From NCBI GenBank assembly GCA_028868825.1, contig JAGWTU010000037.1, forward strand, positions 1-49,615: 49,615 nucleotides of DNA, read 5' to 3'. The position numbers were made by a program, and so were the translations under genes. The notes below the pieces were generated by a model that saw only the letters and a program-made list of their open reading frames with translations, ran no database searches and was not told where the DNA came from. The DNA is from Burkholderiales bacterium. Lineage in GTDB: Bacteria > Pseudomonadota > Gammaproteobacteria > Burkholderiales > Burkholderiaceae_C. Position 1 is the first letter of the stretch. The number at the start of each line of letters is the position of its first letter. Of the stretch, positions 8,062 through 16,858 are shown piece by piece.

Positions 8062-8658
8062 ATGAAGCAGATGTTGCGCAACACAGGGATCGCCATCGCC
8101 GTGGCGGCGGCGGTCGCGGGGATCTTCGCGATGCTGGGCGCGCTGACGCAGACGCCGGACATCGCGGGCACCGGTGCCATGCTGGCGATCGCCTGCGGCG
8201 TCATCAGCTGGTTCGCACTGCAGCTGCTGACGTCGAACCGCCGCGTCGATCAAGCCGAGCCGGCGGCACGCGAACGCGCGTTGGCCTTCCACTGCCCGCC
8301 CGGGCGCGCGCTGGTCTATTTCGTACGCACCGGTTTCGCCGGCAAGGCCGTCGGCTTCGACCTCGCCGTCGACGGCCGCACCGTGGCACAGATCAGGAGT
8401 CCGCGTTTCACCTGCATCGAACTCAGCCCCGGCAACCACGAGTTGTCGGCCCGCGTGGGCGGCGGCAAGTCGGCCTTCGCACCGGCGGCAGCGCGCCTGA
8501 CCACGCTGCTGGCGCCGGGCAGCGTCACGCTGCTGCACATCGCGATCCGGCGCCAGCTGACGAGCTCGGAACTGGCGTTCGAACCCTGGTCGATCGAGAC
8601 CGCCCGCGAGCGGCTGCCCAAGGTCGTCATGGTCGCTCCCGACGCGGCCGCGGTCTGA
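8062..8658 (+). CDS. Two-TM membrane protein with DUF2846-like domain
   Basis: This 198-residue protein has two N-terminal hydrophobic helices (about residues 9-28 and 38-57). A soluble domain follows, starting near GRALVYFVRTGFAGKAVGFD and continuing DGRTVAQIRSPRFTCIELSPGNH. This pattern (a beta-rich domain with a V-D-G turn and a later P-G-x-H) resembles DUF2846/PEGA-like domains of bacterial envelope proteins. ATG 8062 is chosen over an earlier open frame because GGAG is seven bases upstream. It precedes a PEP-CTERM gene on the same strand by 22 bases and is likely cotranscribed. Function unknown. Confidence 0.6.
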   Translation: MKQMLRNTGIAIAVAAAVAGIFAMLGALTQTPDIAGTGAMLAIACGVISWFALQLLTSNRRVDQAEPAARERALAFHCPPGRALVYFVRTGFAGKAVGFDLAVDGRTVAQIRSPRFTCIELSPGNHELSARVGGGKSAFAPAAARLTTLLAPGSVTLLHIAIRRQLTSSELAFEPWSIETARERLPKVVMVAPDAAAV

Positions 8659-8680
8659 CATCGAAGCGGAGGAAGCAACC

Positions 8681-9313
8681 ATGCATGCTCCCTGGCCGAC
8701 CCTGATCGTCGCCGTCTCGTCGCTGCTGTCCGGTGCCGCCGCGGCGCAGGTCTACAGCGGCCGGCTCGACGACGCCGCCAACACCGCGCTCGTCGGCAGC
8801 GACCTCGGCGCGGCCCAGTTCGGCTCGCCCGCCGCGATCGCCGACAACGTCGCGCTGATCGAACTGCTGGTGCCCGTCGCGGGCGCCGTCGCCATCGTCA
8901 GCACCGGTCAGGCGGCCGGCGGCATCGATCCGTATTTCACGCTGTTCCAGGGCAGCGGCAGCGGCGCGACGTTCCTGGCATCGAACGCCGACCAGGCTTT
9001 CTCGAGCGGCGGTGACTTCAGCTACGCCGCGACCCTGGCCGCCGGCCGCTACGAGATCGCCCTCGGCACCTTCGCCAACATGTCCTTCGCCGAGAACCTG
9101 GGCAGCGGCACGCTGGCCGACGGCTTCACGGCGCTGGGTACGCCGGCGGCGCTCGGCGACGCGAGTTACCGCCTGGTCGTTACCGTCCCCGTGCCGGAGC
9201 CGCCGGCCTGGGCGCTGATCGGCTTCGGCGGCATCGCGCTGCTGTCCCGGCGCGGGCGCCAGGCGCTGCGGCAGGCACCCCGAGGCAACGCATCCCAACC
9301 GCACAGGAGATAG
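8681..9313 (+). CDS. PEP-CTERM protein, DVUA0089-like
   Basis: This 210-residue exported protein has a signal peptide ending at AAAA-QV. Its beta-rich body (YFTLFQGSGSGATFLASN, then DFSYAATLAAGRYEIALG) resembles the DVUA0089 family. The C-terminus carries VPVPEPPA, a short hydrophobic segment and SRRGR, which is a PEP-CTERM sorting signal; about 20 residues follow the basic cluster, slightly longer than usual. GGAGG precedes ATG 8681. The gene heads a four-base-spaced tandem with the two small secreted paralogs downstream. Confidence 0.82.
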   Translation: MHAPWPTLIVAVSSLLSGAAAAQVYSGRLDDAANTALVGSDLGAAQFGSPAAIADNVALIELLVPVAGAVAIVSTGQAAGGIDPYFTLFQGSGSGATFLASNADQAFSSGGDFSYAATLAAGRYEIALGTFANMSFAENLGSGTLADGFTALGTPAALGDASYRLVVTVPVPEPPAWALIGFGGIALLSRRGRQALRQAPRGNASQPHRR

Positions 9314-9316
9314 CTC

Positions 9317-9805
9317 ATGGCCATCGCGCATTTCTTCGGGCGCAAGCTCATCGTCGCCGTGGTGCTCGGCCTCAGCGGCATCGCCGCCCAGGCCCAGCGC
9401 GCGGCGCTGGTCCAGGAGATCTACGGCCCGGGCCGCAGCCCCTACCAGAGCATGCAGCTCTACAACCAGACGGCGGCGATCTGCCCGAACAACTACTACT
9501 GCCAGATCGTCTTCCCGCAGGTGCCGGCCGGCAAGCGACTCGTCGTCGCCTACGCCTCGGCGAGCTATTCGGTCGGCCCGGGCCAGTACCCGGCCGATGT
9601 CTCGATCGGCACCGACCTGTCGAACATGGTCGACCTGCCGACCCCGATCTTGTCCTACCCGGGCAGCTACACCGCGGCCGCACCGGTCACCATCTATTTC
9701 GAGCCCGGCAGCACGCCGTCGATCTTCATCGGTGCCAGCGGCGGCATCATGACCGGCTACACCGGTCGTGCGGCGATCGTCGGCTATCTGGTGCCGGCGC
9801 CATGA
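9317..9805 (+). CDS. Small secreted protein, first of a tandem paralog pair
   Basis: This 162-residue protein has a signal peptide ending near AQAQ-RA. The mature protein begins RAALVQEIYGPGRSP and has two central cysteines (ICPNNYYCQIV) and the segment VPAGKRLVVAYAS. The next gene shares RAALV-x-(E/D)-I, a Cys pair and VPAGKRLVV, so the two are diverged duplicates. A ribosome site (AGGAG) lies just before ATG 9317. The body appears beta-rich. I do not recognise a named family; position after a PEP-CTERM gene suggests a surface or matrix role. Confidence 0.65.
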   Translation: MAIAHFFGRKLIVAVVLGLSGIAAQAQRAALVQEIYGPGRSPYQSMQLYNQTAAICPNNYYCQIVFPQVPAGKRLVVAYASASYSVGPGQYPADVSIGTDLSNMVDLPTPILSYPGSYTAAAPVTIYFEPGSTPSIFIGASGGIMTGYTGRAAIVGYLVPAP

Positions 9806-10335
9806 AGGCGCCCACGCCAGGCGGCAGGGCCGCCCCGGACGCGCGCCGCTGGCTCGCCGTCGTCGCGGGTCTCGCCGTCGCGGCACCGGCCCTCGCGCAG
9901 CGAGCCGCGCTCGTGCGCGACATCGACCGCCCGGCCGCCCAGCCCGTCGGCGCCATGTGCCAGACGTACTTCAGCGCGATCCAGGTCACCTGCAAGCTGC
10001 TGACCGTGCCGGCCGGCAAACGACTGGTCGTCGAATCGGTGACCTGGCATGTGCCGACCATCGCGGGCCAGCAGCCGAGCAAGGTCGCGTTCGGCCTCGT
10101 GCCGCTCGACGGCCATGTCAATTTCGTCCCGGGCTACGACCAGGCCTACTTCGCATCGATCAACCCGTTTCCGACGAATTTCTCCGGCAGCACGCTGCTC
10201 TACGCCGGGTCGCAGGCGCTGCGCTTCTACGCCGACGAGGGACGCACGGTGCGCGTCGAACTCGACGGGCCCGCCGCCGCCGCTGCGGGCTACGAGGCCG
10301 GATTCGGTCTCAGCGGCTATCTGGTCGACAAATAG
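9802..10335 (+). CDS. Small secreted protein, second of a tandem paralog pair
   Basis: This 177-residue protein overlaps the stop of the previous gene by ATGA, so translation is likely coupled. Its signal peptide is long and Arg/Pro-rich at the start and ends near ALAQ-RA. It shares RAALVRDI, a Cys pair (CQTYFSAIQVTC) and VPAGKRLVVES with its neighbour. Its C-terminal region (AGFGLSGYLVDK) matches the neighbour's ending (AAIVGYLVPAP). Function is unknown. A GC-rich hairpin follows the stop. Confidence 0.65.
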   Translation: MKAPTPGGRAAPDARRWLAVVAGLAVAAPALAQRAALVRDIDRPAAQPVGAMCQTYFSAIQVTCKLLTVPAGKRLVVESVTWHVPTIAGQQPSKVAFGLVPLDGHVNFVPGYDQAYFASINPFPTNFSGSTLLYAGSQALRFYADEGRTVRVELDGPAAAAAGYEAGFGLSGYLVDK

Positions 10336-10337
10336 GC

Positions 10338-10359
10338 CCCCCGCTCGCCGACGCGGGGG
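10338..10359. terminator. GC-rich hairpin between convergent genes
   Basis: The stem CCCCCGC (10338-10344) pairs with GCGGGGG (10353-10359) around an eight-base loop. It lies between the stops of two convergent genes. There is no T-run on either side, so it is at best a weak or Rho-assisted bidirectional terminator. Confidence 0.45.
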
Positions 10360-10377
10360 ACCTCGATGCGCAGCTGA

Positions 10378-12627
10378 TCAGTCGTCATCGTCGTTGCCGC
10401 AGGACTGCCCGCCGCGCGCCTGGCCTTCACATGCGCCCGCGCCGACGCCCCGGCCGCTGAGCGCGACGCTCTGGATCGGGTTCATGGCGTCGGTCGTGAT
10501 GCTGAGCGTGCCGTGGCTGGTGCCGGCCCGCCGCGGGCTGAACACCACCGACAGGCGGCAGGTCGCGCGGATCGGACTGGCGCAATCGTTGCGGACCTGG
10601 AAGTCCCCCGTGGCCACCACCGAGAGGACGCGCACCGAGCCGTTCTCGGCCGGCACGATGCCGACGGGCAGCGGCGCGCTGTGCTGCCCGACGCGGGTCT
10701 TCCTGAAATGCAGCTGCTGCGGCGAGACATGGGCGAACGACACATCGGCCTGCCCGGTGATGGCGATCTGCCGCGGGCCGCCGATGCCGTCGTGCGGGAC
10801 GTTCAGCTGGCCGGCCTGCGCGCCCGGCCGCGTCGGGAAACCGGTGACCGTGATCGAGCAACTCGCGCCGGCGGCGAGGAAGGCCGGGCAATCGTTGCTC
10901 TGCGCGAACGGCCCGTCGACGGTGATGGCGCCCGGGCTCAGGCCACGCGCGGCCGACTGCGCCGTCAGGCGCAGCTTCGCGACGGGACTGGCGCCCAGCG
11001 GGGCGTGCGGCAAGGCGAGCTGCGCGCCGAGCAGGCTGTCGCCATCGAAATGGGCGACCGCGCCGGTGCCGTCGCCGGTGAACAGCAGCTGGGCATGGGC
11101 TCCCCTGTCGTCGTCGACGGCGACGACCGTGGCTTGCGGGCCGCCGGACTGCGGCCTGAACAACAGCGTCAGGCTGCAGTTCTGCCCCGGGGCCAGGGAC
11201 TGGCCCGTGCAGCCGTCGGCGACGACGGCGAATTGCGGCGCCTGCGCCGAAGGCGACAGCGCCACCTTGGCGATGACATGCGCGAAGCTGTCGACATTGA
11301 AGAGCGCGACGCTGCGCTCGTTCTGGCAATCGGCGCAGGCCACCGGCACGCCGCCGATGTAGCGGACGTTGGACGGCGTCGCCAGCCAGGGCACGCTGGT
11401 ACCCAGGCCGCTGAGATTCACCTTGGCCAGCGGCGGCGCGCCGGGCGTGCCCTCGGCGAACAGCGACACCTGGGCGCTCACCGGGCCGCTGGCCTGGGGC
11501 ACGAAGGCGACGCCGAGCCGGCACGAGCCGCCCGGGTGGATGACGGCCGGGCAGCTGCCGCCCAGCACGAGGAACGAGACGCTGCGGTCGTCGACGCTCC
11601 AGGTGGCGCCGGGCGCGCCGAGCACGACATCGGCATCGCCGGTGTTCGTGAAATCGACGAACTTGGGCTGGATGGCGCCGCCGATGAGCGTCGGCCCGAA
11701 ATCGACATCCGGCGGATTGTCGATGCGGCCCGCGATGCCGGTGTCGCAATGGCCGGCGGCATTGCTCCACAAAGGCTGCACGGCCCAGTAGTTCCACACC
11801 CCTGCCGTCTGGCGGCCGTAATTGATCATCGGCCCGGTATTGCACTTGTCGCCCGTTTCGTCCTGACCGCTGACATCGGGGTCGCGCCAGCTGCCCAGAT
11901 AGGGATCGGTGAGCACTTCGCCGAGCTCGTGCGCCAGCGCCTTGCTCAGGCCGTCGAGGTTGCCGTGGCCGAAGGCATCGCTATTCGCATTCGCCGAATT
12001 GGCGAAGCAGACGTTCGAATCGGGCTGGAAAGGCAGCACGACATAGGTCGCCGGGCTGATCGGATGGCCCAGGAACTGGAAGAACTCCGAGGCCACCGTC
12101 AGGCTCGTGTCGTTGTGGAAGGCGCAGGCCGAACCGCCCTTGGCGGCGAAGGTCGCATCGCCATGGCCCGGCGGCAGCGCAATGATGAAGATCTGCTGCG
12201 CCGAGATCGCCGACGGCTGCGCGACGCCGAACCATTGCTGGCTCAGTTGCACGACGTTCTCGATCGCGGCGATGCCCGGCGTGGCCGGCGGCTCGGTCGG
12301 GAACAGGCGCACCTGGCCGGCGTAGAGATCATAGGGATTGCCGGCGCCGTATTGCGTCTGCGTGCCCATGTAGCGGCTGCCGCCCAGCGCCTGGAGAAAG
12401 GTCTCGAGGTAATTCCTGTACTGGGCCGAAGTGACGTTGTTGCTGGTGAAGCCCGCGCTCCATTCGGGTCCCCAGTAGACGAGGAAGACATGGGGCGCGG
12501 CCAGCGCCGCGGGCTGGCTCTGGCCGAGGTCCTGCAGGCTGTTGGCCGAGGCCCGCGGGGCCATCGACATCGCCGCCAGCGTGGCGGCCAGCGCGGCGAT
12601 ATGTTTCGCCAATCGGATGATGCGCAT
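10378..12627 (-). CDS. Exported metalloprotease-like protein with tandem ASH/choice-of-anchor-D domains
   Basis: This 749-residue protein starts with a signal peptide (to about ASAN at residue 29). Residues 45-300 hold a putative peptidase: VFLVYWGPEW, and the motif ALAHELGEVLTDPY (H233, E234, E237, D241), resembling the HE-xx-E-xxTDP pattern of Exordium-like and related secreted proteins. From about residue 310 come three or four beta-sandwich repeats of the ASPM/Hydin (choice-of-anchor D) type, each with DFG- or LHF-like entry strands and paired cysteines. The C-terminus is Asp-rich (GNDDDD). AAGGA lies seven bases before ATG 12627. Neighbours on the same strand encode a Cys-rich protein and a phospholipase C-like protein. 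Protease activity is an inference. Confidence 0.68.
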   Translation of the reverse strand: MRIIRLAKHIAALAATLAAMSMAPRASANSLQDLGQSQPAALAAPHVFLVYWGPEWSAGFTSNNVTSAQYRNYLETFLQALGGSRYMGTQTQYGAGNPYDLYAGQVRLFPTEPPATPGIAAIENVVQLSQQWFGVAQPSAISAQQIFIIALPPGHGDATFAAKGGSACAFHNDTSLTVASEFFQFLGHPISPATYVVLPFQPDSNVCFANSANANSDAFGHGNLDGLSKALAHELGEVLTDPYLGSWRDPDVSGQDETGDKCNTGPMINYGRQTAGVWNYWAVQPLWSNAAGHCDTGIAGRIDNPPDVDFGPTLIGGAIQPKFVDFTNTGDADVVLGAPGATWSVDDRSVSFLVLGGSCPAVIHPGGSCRLGVAFVPQASGPVSAQVSLFAEGTPGAPPLAKVNLSGLGTSVPWLATPSNVRYIGGVPVACADCQNERSVALFNVDSFAHVIAKVALSPSAQAPQFAVVADGCTGQSLAPGQNCSLTLLFRPQSGGPQATVVAVDDDRGAHAQLLFTGDGTGAVAHFDGDSLLGAQLALPHAPLGASPVAKLRLTAQSAARGLSPGAITVDGPFAQSNDCPAFLAAGASCSITVTGFPTRPGAQAGQLNVPHDGIGGPRQIAITGQADVSFAHVSPQQLHFRKTRVGQHSAPLPVGIVPAENGSVRVLSVVATGDFQVRNDCASPIRATCRLSVVFSPRRAGTSHGTLSITTDAMNPIQSVALSGRGVGAGACEGQARGGQSCGNDDDD

Positions 12628-12659
12628 GCGGATTCCTTTCGGATCGCGGGCCCTCCGGT

Positions 12660-12698
12660 GGATTCCGGTCAGGGGCCTGCCGATCACGACCGGAATCC
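12660..12698 (-). repeat. 11-base inverted repeat (stem-loop) between two minus-strand genes
   Basis: GGATTCCGGTC (12660-12670) is the reverse complement of GACCGGAATCC (12688-12698), separated by 17 bases. The stem-loop lies in the 128-base gap between the Cys-rich protein gene and the metalloprotease-like gene. It could end or attenuate upstream transcription, protect the mRNA, or be an operator. There is no T-run. Confidence 0.5.
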
Positions 12699-12755
12699 GG
12701 TCGCCGGACCGGACATCCGCATCAACGATCGGAAGGACGGCCGGTGCCGCGTCGC

Positions 12756-14126
12756 TCAGGCCGGCAGCGCGCTGCGGCCCATCACGCAGATCGTGTAGCC
12801 GCCGAACAGCACACCGCCCTGGCTGGCGCTGATGCGGTAGACATGGGCCTCGCCCGGCCCCGGCGCATCGTCGCCGGTGCTGAAGGCGATCAGCCTGTCG
12901 TCGCCGCTGACGCAGTGATGGTCGGCGCCGTCGTCGAAGACGAAGCCGTCGCCGGCGGAAGCCGCGCGCGACAGCAGCAGCGCGCCGGTGGCCGGCGCGG
13001 CGACCGGGAAGCGGCCGCGCTGTCCGGTGCGCAATTGCAGCCAGGCCACCTGGTGCGGCGCGACGCGTTCGGCGCGCACGAGCGCCGGCTGGCCGAACAG
13101 CGGCCCGACGCGCAGGATCACCGGCCCCGGCAAGGCCGGACGCCGCGGCAACAGGCGCAGGCTGGGCAAGGCCGGCGTCGGCAGGCCGCGCGGCGCGGCC
13201 ATCGCACGCTCGGCCATCAGGGCCATCAGCGCCGGCAGCGGCGTATCGACGACATGGATGTTGCGCTGGCCGACATGGCGATTGACGCGAGCATCGAGCA
13301 TCGGCGCACCGGGCAGGTCGGAGCTGTTGTCCCACACGCGCACGAGCAGGCATTCGTGGCCGCCGTTGAGGAAGTCGGGCACCCAGGCGACGGGGCATTT
13401 GACGACGGCATGCGCGCGTGCGCTGCCGCGCGAGCCCAGCGACACCATCGTCTGCGCGATCAGGTGCGCGTTCGCGGGGCCGACGCCCAGCGAGGGATCG
13501 ACCCAGTAGAACTCGACGACGACCTCGGCCGCGGCCGACTGACCCAGGTTCCAGACATGCGCGTACAGCGTGTTGGGCTGGTGCGCGAGCGCGGTGTCGC
13601 CGAATTGCGCCGGCACCGCCGGCGCCAGCGCCGGGTCGACGCCGGGCACGATGAAGATGTCCGGGCTTTCCCAGAACGGCCCGGCGACGGGCCGCGTGCC
13701 GGTGTCGCCGGGGAAGGCACGCAGGAACAGGAAGGGCAGGAACAGGTCCTTGCGCGGGCCGCCCCAGACGCCGGGCGGATTGGGGTGCTGCAGGTCGCCG
13801 GGCGTCAGCGGCGTCGGGTCGTCGCTGCGGCCCGTCGACGGCGGCTGCGGCCGGCCCGGACGGCCCGGGTTCGGGATCGGGCCGCCGCAGTCGTCGCGCG
13901 GACCGCCCTGGCCACCACCACCGCCACCACCGCTGCCGTCATCGCAGTCGCGATCGCAATCGCAGTCGCAGGGCGGCTCGTCGTGGGGACGCTCGTCGCA
14001 GACGACCCGCTCCTCGCAGGGCAGTTCGATCTGCAGCACGCGGCGTCGGCGCGGGCGGCCGGGTGCGGGCGGGTTCGACATGCCCTCGGGACAAGGCTCG
14101 GGACGGTGGGTGGATTTCGGCGGCAT
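12756..14126 (-). CDS. Uncharacterised protein with Cys-Asp ladder, poly-Gly linker and CARDB-like domain
   Basis: This protein of up to 456 residues is not recognised as a whole. The N-terminal region holds ELPCEERVVCDERPHDEP, then a CDCDCDRDCDD ladder and a seven-Gly run, followed by a Pro-rich linker. A beta-rich domain from about residue 130 (LYAHVWNLGQSAAAEVVVEFYW) resembles CARDB-type adhesion modules, followed by a globular C-terminal half. No signal peptide is evident. The start is uncertain: ATG 14126 has a weak ribosome site and ATG 14081 has GAGGG very close. The Cys/Asp ladder could bind metal. The gene lies between the phospholipase C-like and metalloprotease-like genes on one strand. 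Confidence 0.55.
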   Translation of the reverse strand: MPPKSTHRPEPCPEGMSNPPAPGRPRRRRVLQIELPCEERVVCDERPHDEPPCDCDCDRDCDDGSGGGGGGGQGGPRDDCGGPIPNPGRPGRPQPPSTGRSDDPTPLTPGDLQHPNPPGVWGGPRKDLFLPFLFLRAFPGDTGTRPVAGPFWESPDIFIVPGVDPALAPAVPAQFGDTALAHQPNTLYAHVWNLGQSAAAEVVVEFYWVDPSLGVGPANAHLIAQTMVSLGSRGSARAHAVVKCPVAWVPDFLNGGHECLLVRVWDNSSDLPGAPMLDARVNRHVGQRNIHVVDTPLPALMALMAERAMAAPRGLPTPALPSLRLLPRRPALPGPVILRVGPLFGQPALVRAERVAPHQVAWLQLRTGQRGRFPVAAPATGALLLSRAASAGDGFVFDDGADHHCVSGDDRLIAFSTGDDAPGPGEAHVYRISASQGGVLFGGYTICVMGRSALPA

Positions 14127-14178
14127 GGCGTACTCGTGAGGCTAAGCCGGCAGCAGGCGCGGCGGGCGATCGGTCGGA

Positions 14179-16719
14179 CTACTTGATCGGCGGCGGCGCC
14201 GGCGGCAGCGCGGGCTTGTCGACGTACAGCAATTGCAAGGGGTCCTTGCCGAGCGCCCAGTCGGCCGATCCCTCGGGCGCCACGACGGGCTTGAGGTAGC
14301 GGAATCCGAGTTCGGTCGTCGCATAGGCGCCGTCGCCCTGCCGCGCGTCCATGCGCTTCCAGTCCCAGGTGAGATAGGCGAAGGCGCGGTCGCTGTCGAG
14401 ATTGAATTGCGTCGTGTAGCCGGTGTCGTTGGCGATGCGGCCGATCAGGTAGCTCGAGAACGGGATCGGATCGCCGAGCGGGCTGGAGCCGGGGCTGTCG
14501 ACGAGATGGGCCTCGTTGAGCCGGTCGGTCTGCCACGGCGATTGCGCCAATTCGTATTGGCGTCGCAATTCGACATCCACCGGCTGGTCGACGCGGAAGA
14601 ACACCTCGGGCCGTGCCCCGAGCCGGAAAGGTCCCGGACGCAGCGGCCGGTAGGCGCCGCTCGGGCCGTCGGGGTCGGTGGCGTGCGGGTCGTAGGTCTC
14701 GGTCGGCGTCGGCGTCGGGATGTCGGTCTTGCCGTCGAAGGTGGTCAGGCTGACGTTCGGGTAGGCCCAGGGGCGGCGGAATTCCCAGCCCTCGAGTTCG
14801 CTCACCGTGCCGTCGCTGCGCACATGCTTGCGCAGCACCGGGTAATACGGGTAATAGGGATCGGTCACGAGATGCCCGATGCCGATCGCGTCGACGCTCT
14901 TGTCGAGATTGCCCATCGGGTCGGCGGCATCGGCCAGCGCCTGCTTGAAGGCGCTGTCGACGGTGCCGCCGAGCGTGATCAGCGGCAGGTCGATCTCGTT
15001 GGGCAGGCGCAGCTCGCCGTTGTCGTCGTAGCGCTGCTCGCCATGCGGCAGCGAGAAGCCGGTGTGCGCCAGCACCTCGTGCGTCTTCACGACGACGTCC
15101 CAGACCATCATCGCCAGCTCGTACAGCGCGAGCCGTATCGGGTAGCTGGCCGGGCTCGCGATCATGCGGATGAGGTCGTCGACGAGTTGCAGCGCGGCGC
15201 CGATCTCCTTGCCGACCCATTCGAAGAAGGCGACGATGGCCTCGCAGACGTCGACCACCGGGTTCGAGCTGTCGACGCCGCTGAAATCGGGCGGCTGCAG
15301 CACCGCCTGCACGTCGCCCGCGGGGGGCATGATGATGAAGTCGGGCTTGCGCGGCTTCTGCAGTTCCCAGCTGCCGGTGTAAGAGAACTTGTAGAACGAG
15401 ATCATGACGAGGTAGATCGTCTGGATCTGCCAGGGCAGCGGGAAGCCCTCGGGGACGTCGAAATCGGGCGGCGGCGCGATGCCGTCGAGCAATTCGGAGA
15501 ACGGCCGGTCCATGCCCTGGCCGGTGACCTGGAAGATCAGATCGGCGAGCTTCGCCTGGTCGATCGCGGACTGGTAGCTGCTGCCGCCGTAGATGCGCGG
15601 ATGCGGGCCGTCGGCGAAGGTCGCGATCAGCGCCTTGACGATGGACTGGGCCATCCAGTCGGGCATCTCGCCGTCGACGTCGAGCGCCTTCTTGCGTTCG
15701 GCGGGGTCGTCGGGCAGCGTGTCGGGGCGCTGCTGGCCGGCCGGGTCGTCGGGCGTGAGCTGCACCGCGAACCACAGCGCGCTCATCGACAGATCGGGAT
15801 AGGTGTCGGTGGCGCCCCAGGGGTCCGACGGGATCACCTCGCCCGCGCGCGTGAGCCCGTAGTTGTAGGCGTCGATGTGGTTCTCGATCAGGTGGTGACG
15901 CTGCGGGTGGTTGCGGAAAGGCCCGCCGCATTGCTCGTTGACGAAGGAATGCGCCACCGTGTCGGTGCCCACGTGCGTGATGTAGCCGAGCGCGAAGGCG
16001 AGGAACTGCTCGAAGCGCGCCTCGCCGTCCTCGCCGTCGCGCAGCGCCAGCGCCTGCTGCACGAGCGCCCGGCACAGCGCCGAGGGCTTGCGGTAATGCG
16101 ACATGTCGCTCCACAGGAACGACTGCTCGTCGAAGCCCTTCTGCACGCAGGTATCGAACATCGTGAAGATGTCCTTGAAGGTCAGCAGCTCCTCCTCGCC
16201 GATCTTCACGAGCGCGAGTTTCAGCTCCTCGAGCACGACCTTGAATTCGCTGAGCACGCCGCCCGTCAGCGCATCGGCGAGGTCGGCCGCCGAATCGACG
16301 ATCGGGCCTATCGTCGCGTTCCAGCCGTCGACCAGGCTCTGCCAGATCTTCTGCAGCTTGATCAGCAGGCGCAGCAATTGCGCCATGCTCGAACTGACGC
16401 CGTCGAGGATGATGAGCAGCGACTCCCAATCGTCCTCCTTGGCGGCATCGAAGTAGTAATAGATCTTCAGCGCCAGCATCAGGTCGTCGGACAGCTTGCC
16501 CAGCGGCGGGCTGTTGTAATCCTGCGAGAAATAGAACAGGTCGGGGCCGATGGCGCCGATCGCGGTGAATTTCTCCCAGCGCTTCATCGCCGCGCCGCAA
16601 AAGCGCGGCGACAGATGCTCGAGCTCGGGGATCGGCGTCGGCCAATCGGGTATCTCGCCGCGCAGCAGATGATCGGCGACGCGGCGCGCCGTGTAGATAT
16701 GCGTGAAATGTCCGGGCAT
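14179..16719 (-). CDS. Zinc-dependent phospholipase C-like protein (S1/P1 nuclease-like fold)
   Basis: This 846-residue protein begins MPGHFTHIYTARRVADHLL, the characteristic N-terminus of the Zn_dep_PLPC family, in which the early His residues bind zinc. Further probable ligands are D in GAIGPDLFYF, H and D in GYITHVGTDTVAHSF, and H/E in HHLIENHIDAY. The rest, about 500 residues, is a large helical and mixed extension of unknown role. An in-frame GTG at 16764 and ATG at 16749 would lengthen the N-terminus, but the family pattern favours ATG 16719; no clear ribosome site decides it. No signal peptide is visible. It heads the three-gene minus-strand group, divergent from the TIR gene 139 bases away. 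Confidence 0.72.
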   Translation of the reverse strand: MPGHFTHIYTARRVADHLLRGEIPDWPTPIPELEHLSPRFCGAAMKRWEKFTAIGAIGPDLFYFSQDYNSPPLGKLSDDLMLALKIYYYFDAAKEDDWESLLIILDGVSSSMAQLLRLLIKLQKIWQSLVDGWNATIGPIVDSAADLADALTGGVLSEFKVVLEELKLALVKIGEEELLTFKDIFTMFDTCVQKGFDEQSFLWSDMSHYRKPSALCRALVQQALALRDGEDGEARFEQFLAFALGYITHVGTDTVAHSFVNEQCGGPFRNHPQRHHLIENHIDAYNYGLTRAGEVIPSDPWGATDTYPDLSMSALWFAVQLTPDDPAGQQRPDTLPDDPAERKKALDVDGEMPDWMAQSIVKALIATFADGPHPRIYGGSSYQSAIDQAKLADLIFQVTGQGMDRPFSELLDGIAPPPDFDVPEGFPLPWQIQTIYLVMISFYKFSYTGSWELQKPRKPDFIIMPPAGDVQAVLQPPDFSGVDSSNPVVDVCEAIVAFFEWVGKEIGAALQLVDDLIRMIASPASYPIRLALYELAMMVWDVVVKTHEVLAHTGFSLPHGEQRYDDNGELRLPNEIDLPLITLGGTVDSAFKQALADAADPMGNLDKSVDAIGIGHLVTDPYYPYYPVLRKHVRSDGTVSELEGWEFRRPWAYPNVSLTTFDGKTDIPTPTPTETYDPHATDPDGPSGAYRPLRPGPFRLGARPEVFFRVDQPVDVELRRQYELAQSPWQTDRLNEAHLVDSPGSSPLGDPIPFSSYLIGRIANDTGYTTQFNLDSDRAFAYLTWDWKRMDARQGDGAYATTELGFRYLKPVVAPEGSADWALGKDPLQLLYVDKPALPPAPPPIK

Positions 16720-16858
16720 GGTAGGCCATTCGGCTGACGACAGGCGCATTAGCTCGCCGGGCACCGGCAGGCGTCAATAGACAAGATAGGGGGCGAGGCG
16801 GGCGCGCGCCGCCGCTCGGCATGCGCCGTCGACGGGAGCCGCGCCGTATCATGCCCCG

